Shown here piece after piece: positions 1 to 6,312 of a stretch of 6,312 nucleotides of DNA. The translations under genes and the position numbers were made by a program. Each line of letters starts with the position of its first letter. The stretch's first letter is position 1. The notes under the pieces are model-generated. The model did no database searches. It was given only the letters and a program-made list of their open reading frames with translations, and was not told the DNA's origin. The stretch comes from Rudaea sp. (GTDB taxonomy: Bacteria; Pseudomonadota; Gammaproteobacteria; Xanthomonadales; Rhodanobacteraceae). The stretch lies in contig JAICYA010000130.1 of NCBI GenBank assembly GCA_025934455.1, positions 1 to 6,312 on the forward strand. Reading direction: 5' to 3'.

Positions 1-290
1 AAGTCGCGTTTCATGTCGGTGAGAAACACGGTCACGTCGACGAGGTCTTCCCAGCGCGCGCCGGCCGCTTCGAGCACGGCGCGCACGTTGGCGAACACCT
101 GCCGGCATTGGGCCTTGATGTCGTAGGCGGCGAGCGTGCCATCGGCGGCGTACACATTTCCCGGGATCGCGTTCGTGGCCGGATCGCGCGGCCCGACGCC
201 GGACAGAAACAGCAGGTTGCCGACGCGCCGCGCGTGCGGATAGGCGCCGACGGGCCTGGGCGCGGCGTCGGTGTGGATGCCGTCGCTCAC
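1..290 (-). CDS. RidA/YjgF-family protein, likely 2-aminomuconate deaminase (partial, 3' end outside window)
   Basis: The first 96 residues of a RidA-family protein, usually about 130-145 residues long, are visible. The start is a GTG at 290 that overlaps the stop of the preceding gene as GTGA, giving MSDGIHTDAAPRPVGAYPHA. The pattern PVGAYPHARRVGNLLFLSGVGPRDP, followed by IKAQCRQVFANVRAVLEAAG and then DLVDVTVFLTDM, is typical of the family. The GAYPHA and GVGPRDP details resemble AmnD/NbaF-type 2-aminomuconate deaminases rather than the general enamine deaminase RidA. The reaction would be 2-aminomuconate to 4-oxalocrotonate plus ammonia, directly after the aldehyde dehydrogenase step encoded two genes upstream. 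The C-terminal active-site region, including the conserved arginine of RidA proteins, is beyond the window, so catalytic competence cannot be judged. A weak AAGG lies about 10 bases before the GTG; coupling to the upstream stop is likely. A generic RidA remains possible. Confidence 0.9.
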   Translation of the reverse strand, partial: MSDGIHTDAAPRPVGAYPHARRVGNLLFLSGVGPRDPATNAIPGNVYAADGTLAAYDIKAQCRQVFANVRAVLEAAGARWEDLVDVTVFLTDMKRD

Positions 291-1672
291 GGCTTGCCGC
301 CCTTGCCGTCTGCGGCAACCGTCACTTCGCGCGAAGTGATGATGCGGTTGCTGCGGTCGAGCGCATTGATGCGGTATTTGCCGGGGCGCAGGAACAGGCG
401 GCTTTTCACCGTGCCGGGATCGGTCTGCACGCGATCGGCCATGTCCGTGCCGGGCTGCATGATGTTGAGCAGGGCACGGTCGGCGGCCACGGCATCGTCG
501 CCTTCATTGGCGTAGTGCGCTTCTATCAGGCAGGGGAAACGCCCACGGCACATGTCGCCCGCGACCGGATAAGGCGTGCGCAGTCCGCCCAATGCCAGCC
601 AGTCCGGGCGCATATCGTTGTGGGGATAGGACGGGAACACCACACTCAAATCGTATTCCTTGGGTTTCAGCGTCCAGGTCTGCTTGCCATCGACGAACAC
701 GATCGGCCAACTCATGTGGAAGGCGTCGACGATGGCGGTGTAGTAGGGATGATCCTGATCCGGGCGTGCATGCTGGATCATCATGGTCTGCTCGATGCAT
801 AGCGGATCGATGCCGGACATCTTCTCGAAAAATTCCGCCATGCTGCTGCCGCCGAGGTACTTTCCGGTCTTCTGGATATGCGCGAAGCCGGCGTCCACGA
901 TCAGGCGCGCGTTCGGGTCCTGTTTGAAGACGTGATAGAGCTTTTGCGCGCCGGCTAGTTCGCGCGGATCGCCGGCGCCGGCGTTTTCCACGTCATAGGC
1001 GATGACCTTGAAACCGAGCTTGAGCGCGGTGCGCACCATCTCGCCATACAGCGGTTCGTTGATGTAGAAGCCGCTGTCGGGTGTCGGATAGCCGCGCTGG
1101 TTGAGGTTCTCGTCGTTGCGGTACAGGGTTTCGGCGGCGAAGTAATTGAAACCCTGGGCGCGCAGCTTCGGCAGCATTTCGATGGTCAGCGTGCGCGTCA
1201 CCGGTGCGCTGTGCGCCTCGTTGAAGAACACCGCCTTGCGGTCCTTGGCCAGCTCGAGGATCACATCCGCGGCGGGCTTGGCCTGCCAACCGCTGCCGAG
1301 TGGCGTGGGCGCATCGTCAGGCTGCGCCGGCTGGGCGATGGAAAAGCTCGCCGCCGCGCCGTCGTAATCGCCGATGAAGGTCTGGAACCACGACAGGTAC
1401 TGGCCGAAAATGATCTGGAACGCGCGTTCGTGGTTCGCGTCGTATCGGCCTTGCATGTATACGTATTGTGCGAGCAGGCCGGGCAGCTTGCGCGCGTCGT
1501 GCATGATCTTGTCCGACTGGTCGGCTGCGCGCAGCTGCTGGTTGCGCCATTCCGACGGCGACATTTCGCTTGCGCGCGGCGTGGTGTGTTCGGTATCCGC
1601 GGCAGCGAATTGCGCGAATCCGACGCTGGTCAGTATCAACAATTTGCACGGTAGGGCAAGGAACCTGCGCAT
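287..1672 (-). CDS. Exported protein of unknown function, ChaN/EreA/TIKI-like motif pattern
   Basis: I do not recognise a named family member. The 461-residue product starts with a Sec-type signal peptide: basic MRRF, a hydrophobic core, and probable cleavage after Ala25 in FAAA-D. The mature protein should be periplasmic. An N-terminal region (about 35-115), probably helical and rich in aromatic residues, precedes a domain from about 130 to 330. That domain has four spaced motifs: VFFNEAHSAP (Glu152, His154), FAAE (Glu181), KVIAYD (Asp227) and VDAGFAHI (His265). Glu-x-His, a downstream Glu and a late Gly-x-x-His recall the erythromycin esterase/ChaN/TIKI superfamily of metal- or haem-associated hydrolase-like folds. 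That link is inference from motif spacing. A short beta-rich tail (LRPGKYRINALD, about 428-439) ends the protein. Mature cysteines are 292, 375 and 381. The gene follows the dehydrogenase by 2 bases and overlaps the RidA-like gene by 4, so it is co-translated with two cytoplasmic enzymes even though it is exported. Confidence 0.88.
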   Translation of the reverse strand: MRRFLALPCKLLILTSVGFAQFAAADTEHTTPRASEMSPSEWRNQQLRAADQSDKIMHDARKLPGLLAQYVYMQGRYDANHERAFQIIFGQYLSWFQTFIGDYDGAAASFSIAQPAQPDDAPTPLGSGWQAKPAADVILELAKDRKAVFFNEAHSAPVTRTLTIEMLPKLRAQGFNYFAAETLYRNDENLNQRGYPTPDSGFYINEPLYGEMVRTALKLGFKVIAYDVENAGAGDPRELAGAQKLYHVFKQDPNARLIVDAGFAHIQKTGKYLGGSSMAEFFEKMSGIDPLCIEQTMMIQHARPDQDHPYYTAIVDAFHMSWPIVFVDGKQTWTLKPKEYDLSVVFPSYPHNDMRPDWLALGGLRTPYPVAGDMCRGRFPCLIEAHYANEGDDAVAADRALLNIMQPGTDMADRVQTDPGTVKSRLFLRPGKYRINALDRSNRIITSREVTVAADGKGGKP

Positions 1673-1674
1673 GC

Positions 1675-3132
1675 TCACTCCAGGTTGATGCAGATGTTTT
1701 TCGGTTCGGTGAAGAATCTCAGCGCATCCACACCGCCTTCGCGGCCGAGGCCGGATTGCTTGACGCCGCCGAACGGCGTGCGCAGGTCGCGCTTGAGCCA
1801 GCAGTTGATCCAGACGATGCCGGACTCCAGGCGTGCGCCGACGCGGTGCGCGCGCGCCAGGTTCGTCGTCCATACGGACACGGCGAGGCCGTAGTTCGTC
1901 GCATTGGCGAGCGCGATGGCCTCGTCCTCGCCGTCGAACGGAATCAGCGTCGCGACCGGGCCGAAGATTTCTTCCTGATTCGTGCGGCAGTCCGCGCCGA
2001 GCCCTTCGATGACGGTCGGGGCGACGAACCAGCCCCCGGTACAGCGGCCTTTTGCATGCACGGCATCGCCGCCGCACAGGATGGTGCCGCCTTCCTCGCG
2101 CGCGAGCGCGATGTGGCCCATGACCTTGTCGAAATGCGCGCGCGAGACCAGCGCGCCGAGATCGTTTGCAGGATCCAGCGGATCGCCGACGCGCAAGGCG
2201 CGGACTTTCTCCACGAACGCGAACTTGAATTGCGCGTAGATCGATCGCTCGACGAGCACGCGCGAGCCGCACAGGCAGATCTGACCCTGGTTGGAAAACG
2301 CCGAGCGCACCAGCGTCGCCCAGTTTTTCTCGCTCGCTTCCCAGTCGGCGAAGACGAGGGTGGGATTCTTGCCACCCATTTCCAGCGAGGTTTTCACGAA
2401 GCGTGGCGCGGCAGCGGCCGCGATCGCGGCGCCGGTGCGCGTGGAGCCGGTGAACGAGATCGCCTTGATGCCGGCATTCCTGATCAGCGCCGCACCGGTG
2501 TTCGCGCCGCTGCCGTGGACGATGTTCAGCACGCCGGGCGGAAGTTCCGCATCAATGCAGACCTGGGCGAACATGGCCGCGGTCAGCGGCGTGATTTCCG
2601 AAGGCTTTGCGACGACGGTGTTGCCGGCGGCCAGCGCCGGCGCGATCTTCCAGGTGAACAGGTACAGCGGCAGGTTCCACGGCGAAATGCAGGCGACCGC
2701 GCCGAGCGGCTGGCGCAGGGTGTAGTTGATTGCAGTGCCGTCCATCGCGTGCGCCTCGGACGAGAACTGCGCAATCGCGGTGGCGAAGAAGCGCAGGTTC
2801 GATATCGCACGCGGAATATCGAGACTTCGCGCCAGCGCGACGGGTTTGCCGCTGTCGCGCGATTCGGCCTGCGCGAATTCTTCCAGCCGCGCTTCGAGCA
2901 GATCGGCGATCCGGTTCAATTGTTGCGCGCGTTGTGCGACGGGCGTGGCCGACCATGCCGGGAACGCACGCGTTGCGGCGGCGACGGCGGCGTCGATATC
3001 CGCGGCGTCCGAATCGGGACAATCGGCAAAGTGCGAGCCGGTGGCCGGTTCGAATACGTCGAGCCATTGACCGCCGTGCGGCGGGCTGAGGCGGCCGTCG
3101 ATGTAGTTGGCTAGTTTCAGGCGTTCGGGCAT
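1675..3132 (-). CDS. Aldehyde dehydrogenase, likely 2-aminomuconic-6-semialdehyde dehydrogenase
   Basis: A complete 485-residue NAD(P)-dependent aldehyde dehydrogenase. Visible ALDH landmarks: SPWNLP with Asn153, the cofactor-binding lysine in KPSE (Lys176), FTGST at 227-231, general base Glu251 in LEMGGKNP, catalytic Cys286 in NQGQICLCGSR, and EEIFGPV near the C-terminal third. The subfamily is suggested by NQGQICLC, by NCWLKRDLRTPFGG and by the tail FFTEPKNICI. These closely resemble ALDH8A1, bacterial AmnC/NbaE and the XylG/DmpC hydroxymuconic semialdehyde dehydrogenases. I favour 2-aminomuconic semialdehyde to 2-aminomuconate, a step of kynurenine (tryptophan) or 2-aminophenol breakdown, because a 2-aminomuconate-deaminase-like gene lies two genes downstream. 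2-hydroxymuconic semialdehyde is the main alternative substrate. The ATG at 3132 begins a normal N terminus (ANYIDGRL), but the only Shine-Dalgarno-like AGG is 2 bases from it, so initiation may be weak or coupled to rnhB 46 bases upstream. The stop lies 2 bases before the next start. Confidence 0.92.
   Translation of the reverse strand: MPERLKLANYIDGRLSPPHGGQWLDVFEPATGSHFADCPDSDAADIDAAVAAATRAFPAWSATPVAQRAQQLNRIADLLEARLEEFAQAESRDSGKPVALARSLDIPRAISNLRFFATAIAQFSSEAHAMDGTAINYTLRQPLGAVACISPWNLPLYLFTWKIAPALAAGNTVVAKPSEITPLTAAMFAQVCIDAELPPGVLNIVHGSGANTGAALIRNAGIKAISFTGSTRTGAAIAAAAAPRFVKTSLEMGGKNPTLVFADWEASEKNWATLVRSAFSNQGQICLCGSRVLVERSIYAQFKFAFVEKVRALRVGDPLDPANDLGALVSRAHFDKVMGHIALAREEGGTILCGGDAVHAKGRCTGGWFVAPTVIEGLGADCRTNQEEIFGPVATLIPFDGEDEAIALANATNYGLAVSVWTTNLARAHRVGARLESGIVWINCWLKRDLRTPFGGVKQSGLGREGGVDALRFFTEPKNICINLE
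1678..1681 (-). promoter_or_regulatory. Shine-Dalgarno GGAG for the exported unknown protein
   Basis: GGAG lies 5 bases before the ATG at 1672 and is embedded in the last sense codons of the aldehyde dehydrogenase gene, just ahead of its TGA. It decides the start at 1672 over the much longer in-frame extension, which runs through the dehydrogenase gene in another frame. Confidence 0.7.
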
Positions 3133-3170
3133 GGCCTAACTGTAACGCCCACGGCCAGGTTGCGAAACAG

Positions 3171-3187
3171 GCGGGAAGTCATCCCGC
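3171..3187 (-). terminator. Weak hairpin over the rnhB stop codon, possible attenuator or terminator
   Basis: On the minus strand a perfect 6-bp stem GCGGGA/TCCCGC encloses the 5-base loop TGACT, and the rnhB TGA lies in the stem-loop. The following bases, CTGTTTCG, are only slightly T-rich, so this is not a textbook intrinsic terminator. It sits exactly at the junction between the lipid A/rnhB genes and the catabolic genes, which is the reason to record it. It could equally be chance in GC-rich DNA. Confidence 0.25.
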
Positions 3188-3757
3188 GAACAAGGATCGC
3201 TGCACCGGTGCGAAGCTGCGCCGGTGTGCGGCGCAGGGGCCGAGGCGGTCCAGCGCGGCGAAATGTTCCGGCGTGGGATAGCCCTTGTGCCGGGCAAAAC
3301 CATAGCCGGGATGGATCGCGTCGAGTTCGCACAGGATTTTGTCGCGCGCGACCTTGGCCAATATCGACGCGGCGCCGATGGCGGGCACCAAAGCATCGCC
3401 GTCCACGATCGCACGCGCGGTGCAGACGAGGTCCTTCGGCAGCCGATTGCCGTCGATCAATGCGAGTTCCGGAACCGGCGCGAGCGCGGCCAGCGCGCGC
3501 GCCATGCCGAGCAGGGTGGCCTGCAGGATGTTGAGACGATCGATGTCGATGACGCCGATTTCGATCACGCTGAAGGCCAGCGCGCGCTCACGGATTTGCG
3601 CATCGAGCGCTTCGCGCCGCGCGGCGCTGAGCGTCTTGGAGTCGGCGAGCCCGGGAATCGGCCGTGCCGGATCGAGAATCACAGCGGCCACGACGACCGG
3701 CCCGGCCAGTGGCCCGCGCCCGGCTTCGTCCACGCCGGCGGTCAACGATTCACTCAT
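3179..3757 (-). CDS. rnhB: Ribonuclease HII
   Basis: RNase HII cuts RNA in RNA/DNA hybrids and starts removal of single ribonucleotides misincorporated into DNA, in the cytoplasm. The 192-residue product is close to the 198 residues of the E. coli enzyme. The diagnostic N-terminal motif [16 protein letters not shown] carries the metal-binding Asp10-Glu11. DSKTLS follows at 39-44, the third acidic residue is Asp102 in LIDGNR, and [10 protein letters not shown] at 130-139 supplies the likely fourth, Asp139. The [15 protein letters not shown] segment near 155-168 is typical of the family. The ATG at 3757 lies inside the end of the preceding gene (ATGAGTGA overlap, 8 bases). No Shine-Dalgarno is evident before it, so reinitiation after the upstream stop is likely. 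lpxB-rnhB adjacency is a common proteobacterial arrangement, here interrupted by the transferase gene. The next gene downstream is not the often seen dnaE. Confidence 0.97.
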   Translation of the reverse strand: MSESLTAGVDEAGRGPLAGPVVVAAVILDPARPIPGLADSKTLSAARREALDAQIRERALAFSVIEIGVIDIDRLNILQATLLGMARALAALAPVPELALIDGNRLPKDLVCTARAIVDGDALVPAIGAASILAKVARDKILCELDAIHPGYGFARHKGYPTPEHFAALDRLGPCAAHRRSFAPVQRSLFAG

Positions 3758-5522
3758 GCACAGCTTGCAGTTTGTCGAAGACGTAGTTGTCGTAGGAATC
3801 CAGCAGTGGCTTGTTCGGGCAGTCGAGGTAGCGGCCCTGACAGCGCTCGCGCATCAGGGCGTTGGCTTGAAAGAAGGCGTCTTTCGACACCCCCGCAATG
3901 TCGAGGATCAGGCCGCCGGCGAAGCTGATGTCCAGCGCCGGATAGCTGTAACCGCTGCGCGCCGGTTTGTAGTTGCTCTTGAGCATGTAGTACGTGATGA
4001 AGTTCGAATCCGGCACGCTCGGCGGCACGATTTTCTGCAAGGCACGAATCGCGCCTTCGAACGACGGCTGGTGATCGCCGAAGTGGAACAACACGGCCGG
4101 GCGCCCGCTGTCGAGCAGGGTTTTCTCGATGTGCGTGATCGCGGCGTCCGATCCGGACAGCCGGTACAGGTAATTGGCGAGATTCAGGTTCAGCCAGTCG
4201 TCCAGATCCTTCGGTTTCCAGCGCCCCGGGAACAGCGGCTTGTCGAACGGCGCCGGCATGGTTTTCAACGGGTCCATGTGCGGACCGTGCTGGCGCAAGG
4301 TCAGCATCATCACGAACAGCGGCTGTTTGCCGATGGTTTTCTTTTCCTGCGCGTAGATGCGGTCGAAGACCTGCACGAGGTCGCTGTCCGGCGACTCCCA
4401 AGACAGGCCGTAGTCCTGGCCGTCGTAGAATTTGTCGAAGCCGTAATCCTTGTAGGCATTGCGCGCATTGATGAAATCCCCGGTCATCGGATAGATCGCG
4501 ATGACGCGGTAGCCGGCCGCGTGCAACACGCGCGGCAGCGTGTAGGCGACGCGTGGCGCGAGGTTGTAGGGCGCGTACAGTCCGGCCTCGCCGAAGCTCA
4601 GGTGATCCAGCCCCGTGAGCAGGGAGAATTCGCTGGTCCAGGTGCCGCCGCCCCAGACGTGCATCGTGGCGTATCCGTGCGCGCGCGTGCGGCCGTCGGC
4701 CTCGAACATCTTGCGCTTGCACAGCGCCGCGATCGTGCAGTCCTTGAGCATGGACGGATCGAACGTGCTCTCCTCGAGGATAGAGACGATGTCCGGATGT
4801 TCCTGCGCGCTGGCGAATTTCGTCGTCGTGCAACGGTTCTTCGCGCAAGCCGGCGGATTGTCGGCGGACGATTGCGTCCAGACCAGCGACTTGTCGGCGT
4901 CGGCGGCCGGCTTCGGAATCACGACCTGCGTCTGCCAGAACGAGGCGAAGAAATCGACGATGTAGTTGCGGTCGTTCATCATCGCCCACATGCCCTTGTC
5001 GAACACGCTGGCGAAGGGTCCGCGCGGCGCGTCCACCGCGACAAGCAGGGCCACTGCCGCGAGCGTGCCGACGCCTTGCACGAGTCGGCGCGGCGCTGGA
5101 CGCAGGTGCGCAAACAGGTGCGGCCGATCCAGCCACCACACGAGGATCAGCAAGCCCGGAATCAACACGGCGCCGCCGATCAGCGCTGCCATCACGCTGG
5201 GATAGCGCGTGGCCACGTCGAGCAGATCGCGGTTGAGGAAATAGACCAGGTCCGGCGCGAGCAGGGGCGTGGTCAGGTACTTGAACTTCAGGGCGCCGGC
5301 GATCAGCAACCCGCCGAAGACGATGGCCGGCACAGCCAGCGCGAAAGCCGGACGCCGGCTCAGGAAGGCGATCAGCAGGGCGGTGTCGAGGATCAGCGCC
5401 AGGGCGAACAGCATTTCGCCGCGCTCGCTCGACGCGAACGGTCCGGCGACCAGCAGGGCGATGAATCCGATGGCGGCAATCGCGGCGACGATGCGCGTGC
5501 GTTTCGGGAGCGGCAGTCTCAT
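3750..5522 (-). CDS. Membrane-anchored sulfatase-fold protein, LTA synthase/phosphoglycerol transferase-like
   Basis: A 590-residue protein with about five N-terminal membrane segments (roughly 11-27, 37-54, 59-78, 110-130, 147-163) followed by a soluble, presumably periplasmic sulfatase/alkaline-phosphatase-fold domain (about 240-590). Metal and catalytic positions match the LtaS/OpgB group: Glu251 in ILEES, a likely nucleophile Thr294 in GGGTWTSEF (LtaS has GKTSDSEF), His412 in LRQHGPH, and Asp483-His484 in FGDHQPS. Such enzymes move phosphoglycerol or phosphoethanolamine groups from phospholipids to envelope glycans or lipids; the substrate here is unknown. Six cysteines lie in the soluble part (226, 231, 262, 268, 561, 568), suggesting disulfides. 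I chose the ATG at 5522, 7 bases after the lpxB stop and directly before the basic, hydrophobic N terminus; longer in-frame versions run through lpxB. No clear Shine-Dalgarno is visible, so translation is probably coupled to lpxB. The 3' end overlaps rnhB by 8 bases. A true sulfatase is less likely, because the Cys/Ser-x-Pro-x-Arg motif is absent. Confidence 0.86.
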   Translation of the reverse strand: MRLPLPKRTRIVAAIAAIGFIALLVAGPFASSERGEMLFALALILDTALLIAFLSRRPAFALAVPAIVFGGLLIAGALKFKYLTTPLLAPDLVYFLNRDLLDVATRYPSVMAALIGGAVLIPGLLILVWWLDRPHLFAHLRPAPRRLVQGVGTLAAVALLVAVDAPRGPFASVFDKGMWAMMNDRNYIVDFFASFWQTQVVIPKPAADADKSLVWTQSSADNPPACAKNRCTTTKFASAQEHPDIVSILEESTFDPSMLKDCTIAALCKRKMFEADGRTRAHGYATMHVWGGGTWTSEFSLLTGLDHLSFGEAGLYAPYNLAPRVAYTLPRVLHAAGYRVIAIYPMTGDFINARNAYKDYGFDKFYDGQDYGLSWESPDSDLVQVFDRIYAQEKKTIGKQPLFVMMLTLRQHGPHMDPLKTMPAPFDKPLFPGRWKPKDLDDWLNLNLANYLYRLSGSDAAITHIEKTLLDSGRPAVLFHFGDHQPSFEGAIRALQKIVPPSVPDSNFITYYMLKSNYKPARSGYSYPALDISFAGGLILDIAGVSKDAFFQANALMRERCQGRYLDCPNKPLLDSYDNYVFDKLQAVHE

Positions 5523-5529
5523 GGCCGCA

Positions 5530-6312
5530 TCATAACGGCTGGACGTGAGCGCCCGCTGACGCAGTGCACAGTTGCGCGATCGCCTCGGCCGCCGCCACAC
5601 TGCCGCCACCGCGCAGGGATTCGTGCAGGCGCCGGAACTCGCCGAGGAGTTCCGGCGGCGCCGCGCGCGCGCGCAGGAACGGCAGCAGGGCCGCGGCCAA
5701 TGCGTCCGGCTTGCAGGCATCCTGCATCAATTCCGGGACCAGGCGTCTGCCGGCGAGGATGTTGGGCAGGGAATAGACGTCGGTGCGCAGCATTCCCAGC
5801 GTTTTCACGATGAAATGCGTGAGCGGCGCGATGCGGTAAGCCACCGTCATCGGGCGCTTGGCCAGCATGGCTTCGAGCGCAGCGGTTCCCGAAGCCAGCA
5901 GTACGGCATCGGCTGCAATCATCGCCGCATGCGCTTTGCCGTCGATGATGCTCAAATCGTGTGGCTGGAGTCCGAGCGCGGAAAACGCCGTGCGGCATTG
6001 GGCATTCGCCATCGGCGCGACGACGCGCAGCTGCGGCAGTTCGCGTTGCAGGATGGCCGCCGCATGCAGGAAATCGCGGCCCAGGCGGTGGATTTCACCG
6101 AGCCGGCTGCCCGGCAACAGCGCCAGCACCGGCGCGTCGGTGGGAAGTCCCAGTTCGGCGCGCGCAGCGGCCTGGTCGGGTTCCAGCGCGAACGCATCAG
6201 CGAGCGGATGGCCGACGAAGCGTGCATCCACGCCATGCCGTGCGTAAATCGGCGGCTCCATCGGAAACAGGCACAGCACGCGGTCGGCGCTCACGCCGAT
6301 CTTCGCCGCGCG
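5530..6312 (-). CDS. lpxB: Lipid-A-disaccharide synthase, C-terminal part (partial, 5' end outside window)
   Basis: LpxB (glycosyltransferase family GT19) condenses UDP-2,3-diacylglucosamine with lipid X to form the lipid A disaccharide at the cytoplasmic face of the inner membrane. The frame stays open to the right edge of the window, so 260 C-terminal residues of a protein usually near 380 are seen; the start is not here. Family signatures in order, numbered in the fragment: a YARHGV..RFVGHPLAD stretch near 23-39, LLPGSRLGEI at about 65-74, SGTAALEAMLAKRP at about 141-154, VAYR just after, and PNILAGRRLVPEL at about 183-195. The GTG codon near 6294 lies inside a conserved region and is not a start. 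The gene ends in TGA 7 bases before the membrane transferase gene, so the two are probably co-transcribed. Identification is from recognised family motifs; the pathway role is established knowledge. Confidence 0.97.
   Translation of the reverse strand, partial: RAAKIGVSADRVLCLFPMEPPIYARHGVDARFVGHPLADAFALEPDQAAARAELGLPTDAPVLALLPGSRLGEIHRLGRDFLHAAAILQRELPQLRVVAPMANAQCRTAFSALGLQPHDLSIIDGKAHAAMIAADAVLLASGTAALEAMLAKRPMTVAYRIAPLTHFIVKTLGMLRTDVYSLPNILAGRRLVPELMQDACKPDALAAALLPFLRARAAPPELLGEFRRLHESLRGGGSVAAAEAIAQLCTASAGAHVQPL

Noticed and set aside
1..515. Plus-strand open frame at 108-515
   Set aside because: It lies antisense to the RidA-like gene and the end of the exported protein, and its product has no recognisable feature.
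1646..1648. Cys9 of the exported protein as a lipoprotein attachment site
   Set aside because: The residue before it is proline, the hydrophobic segment lies after it, and no lipobox is formed; a normal signal peptide with an Ala-rich cleavage site fits better.
1673..2272. Longer version of the exported protein starting near 2272
   Set aside because: The extra 200 residues are the dehydrogenase gene read in another frame and are arginine-rich; the signal peptide and GGAG site place the start at 1672.
1570..3114. Plus-strand open frame of 514 codons antisense to the aldehyde dehydrogenase
   Set aside because: The minus strand encodes a full-length, motif-complete dehydrogenase here; the antisense product is compositionally odd and matches no known family.
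5662..5674. Alternating CG run of 13 bases (possible Z-DNA)
   Set aside because: It falls in lpxB, encodes ordinary Arg/Ala codons and is typical of GC-rich coding sequence.
5523..5720. Longer version of the transferase starting near 5720
   Set aside because: The extra 66 residues overlap the conserved end of lpxB in another frame; the membrane protein starts naturally at 5522.
3339..5813. Plus-strand open frame of 824 codons antisense to rnhB, the transferase and lpxB
   Set aside because: It spans three well-supported genes on the other strand, its product is low-complexity Arg/Gly/Ala/Val-rich with no recognisable domain, and long antisense frames are expected in GC-rich DNA.
6292..6294. 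GTG as the start of lpxB
   Set aside because: Translation continues in frame to the window edge with sequence matching the middle of LpxB, so this is an internal valine codon.

Overview
The window is a dense, GC-rich chromosomal stretch carrying six genes, all on the minus strand and read from the right edge to the left. Two genes are cut by the window edges. Gene content (lpxB and rnhB, plus enzymes of the aerobic 2-aminomuconate branch of kynurenine breakdown) points to an aerobic Gram-negative proteobacterium. A high-GC gammaproteobacterium of the Xanthomonas/Lysobacter/Rhodanobacter type is my best guess, but that placement is inference. I see no tRNA, rRNA, CRISPR array, insertion sequence or phage gene, and no intergenic gap longer than about 50 bases.

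Right half (about 6312 to 3179), envelope and genome maintenance: the C-terminal part of lpxB (lipid A disaccharide synthase); then, after 7 bases, a 590-residue membrane-anchored alkaline-phosphatase-fold protein with the active-site pattern of LTA synthase/phosphoglycerol transferases; then, overlapping it by 8 bases, rnhB (ribonuclease HII). lpxB-rnhB is a classic proteobacterial pair. Here a putative envelope phospho-group transferase sits between the two.

Left half (about 3132 to 1), amino acid catabolism: an aldehyde dehydrogenase very like 2-aminomuconic semialdehyde dehydrogenase (ALDH8A1/AmnC/NbaE type); then, after 2 bases, an exported 461-residue protein of unknown function with a motif layout reminiscent of the ChaN/EreA/TIKI superfamily; then, overlapping by 4 bases, the start of a RidA-family protein that looks like 2-aminomuconate deaminase. 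The two enzymes would catalyse consecutive steps: 2-aminomuconic semialdehyde to 2-aminomuconate, then to 4-oxalocrotonate plus ammonia. The uncharacterised exported protein is placed between them with tight translational spacing.

The two halves are separated by only 46 bases. A small GC-rich hairpin overlaps the rnhB stop codon there and is the only candidate transcription boundary I can see. The points most worth following are the inserted transferase in the lipid A cluster and the exported unknown embedded between two kynurenine-pathway enzymes.
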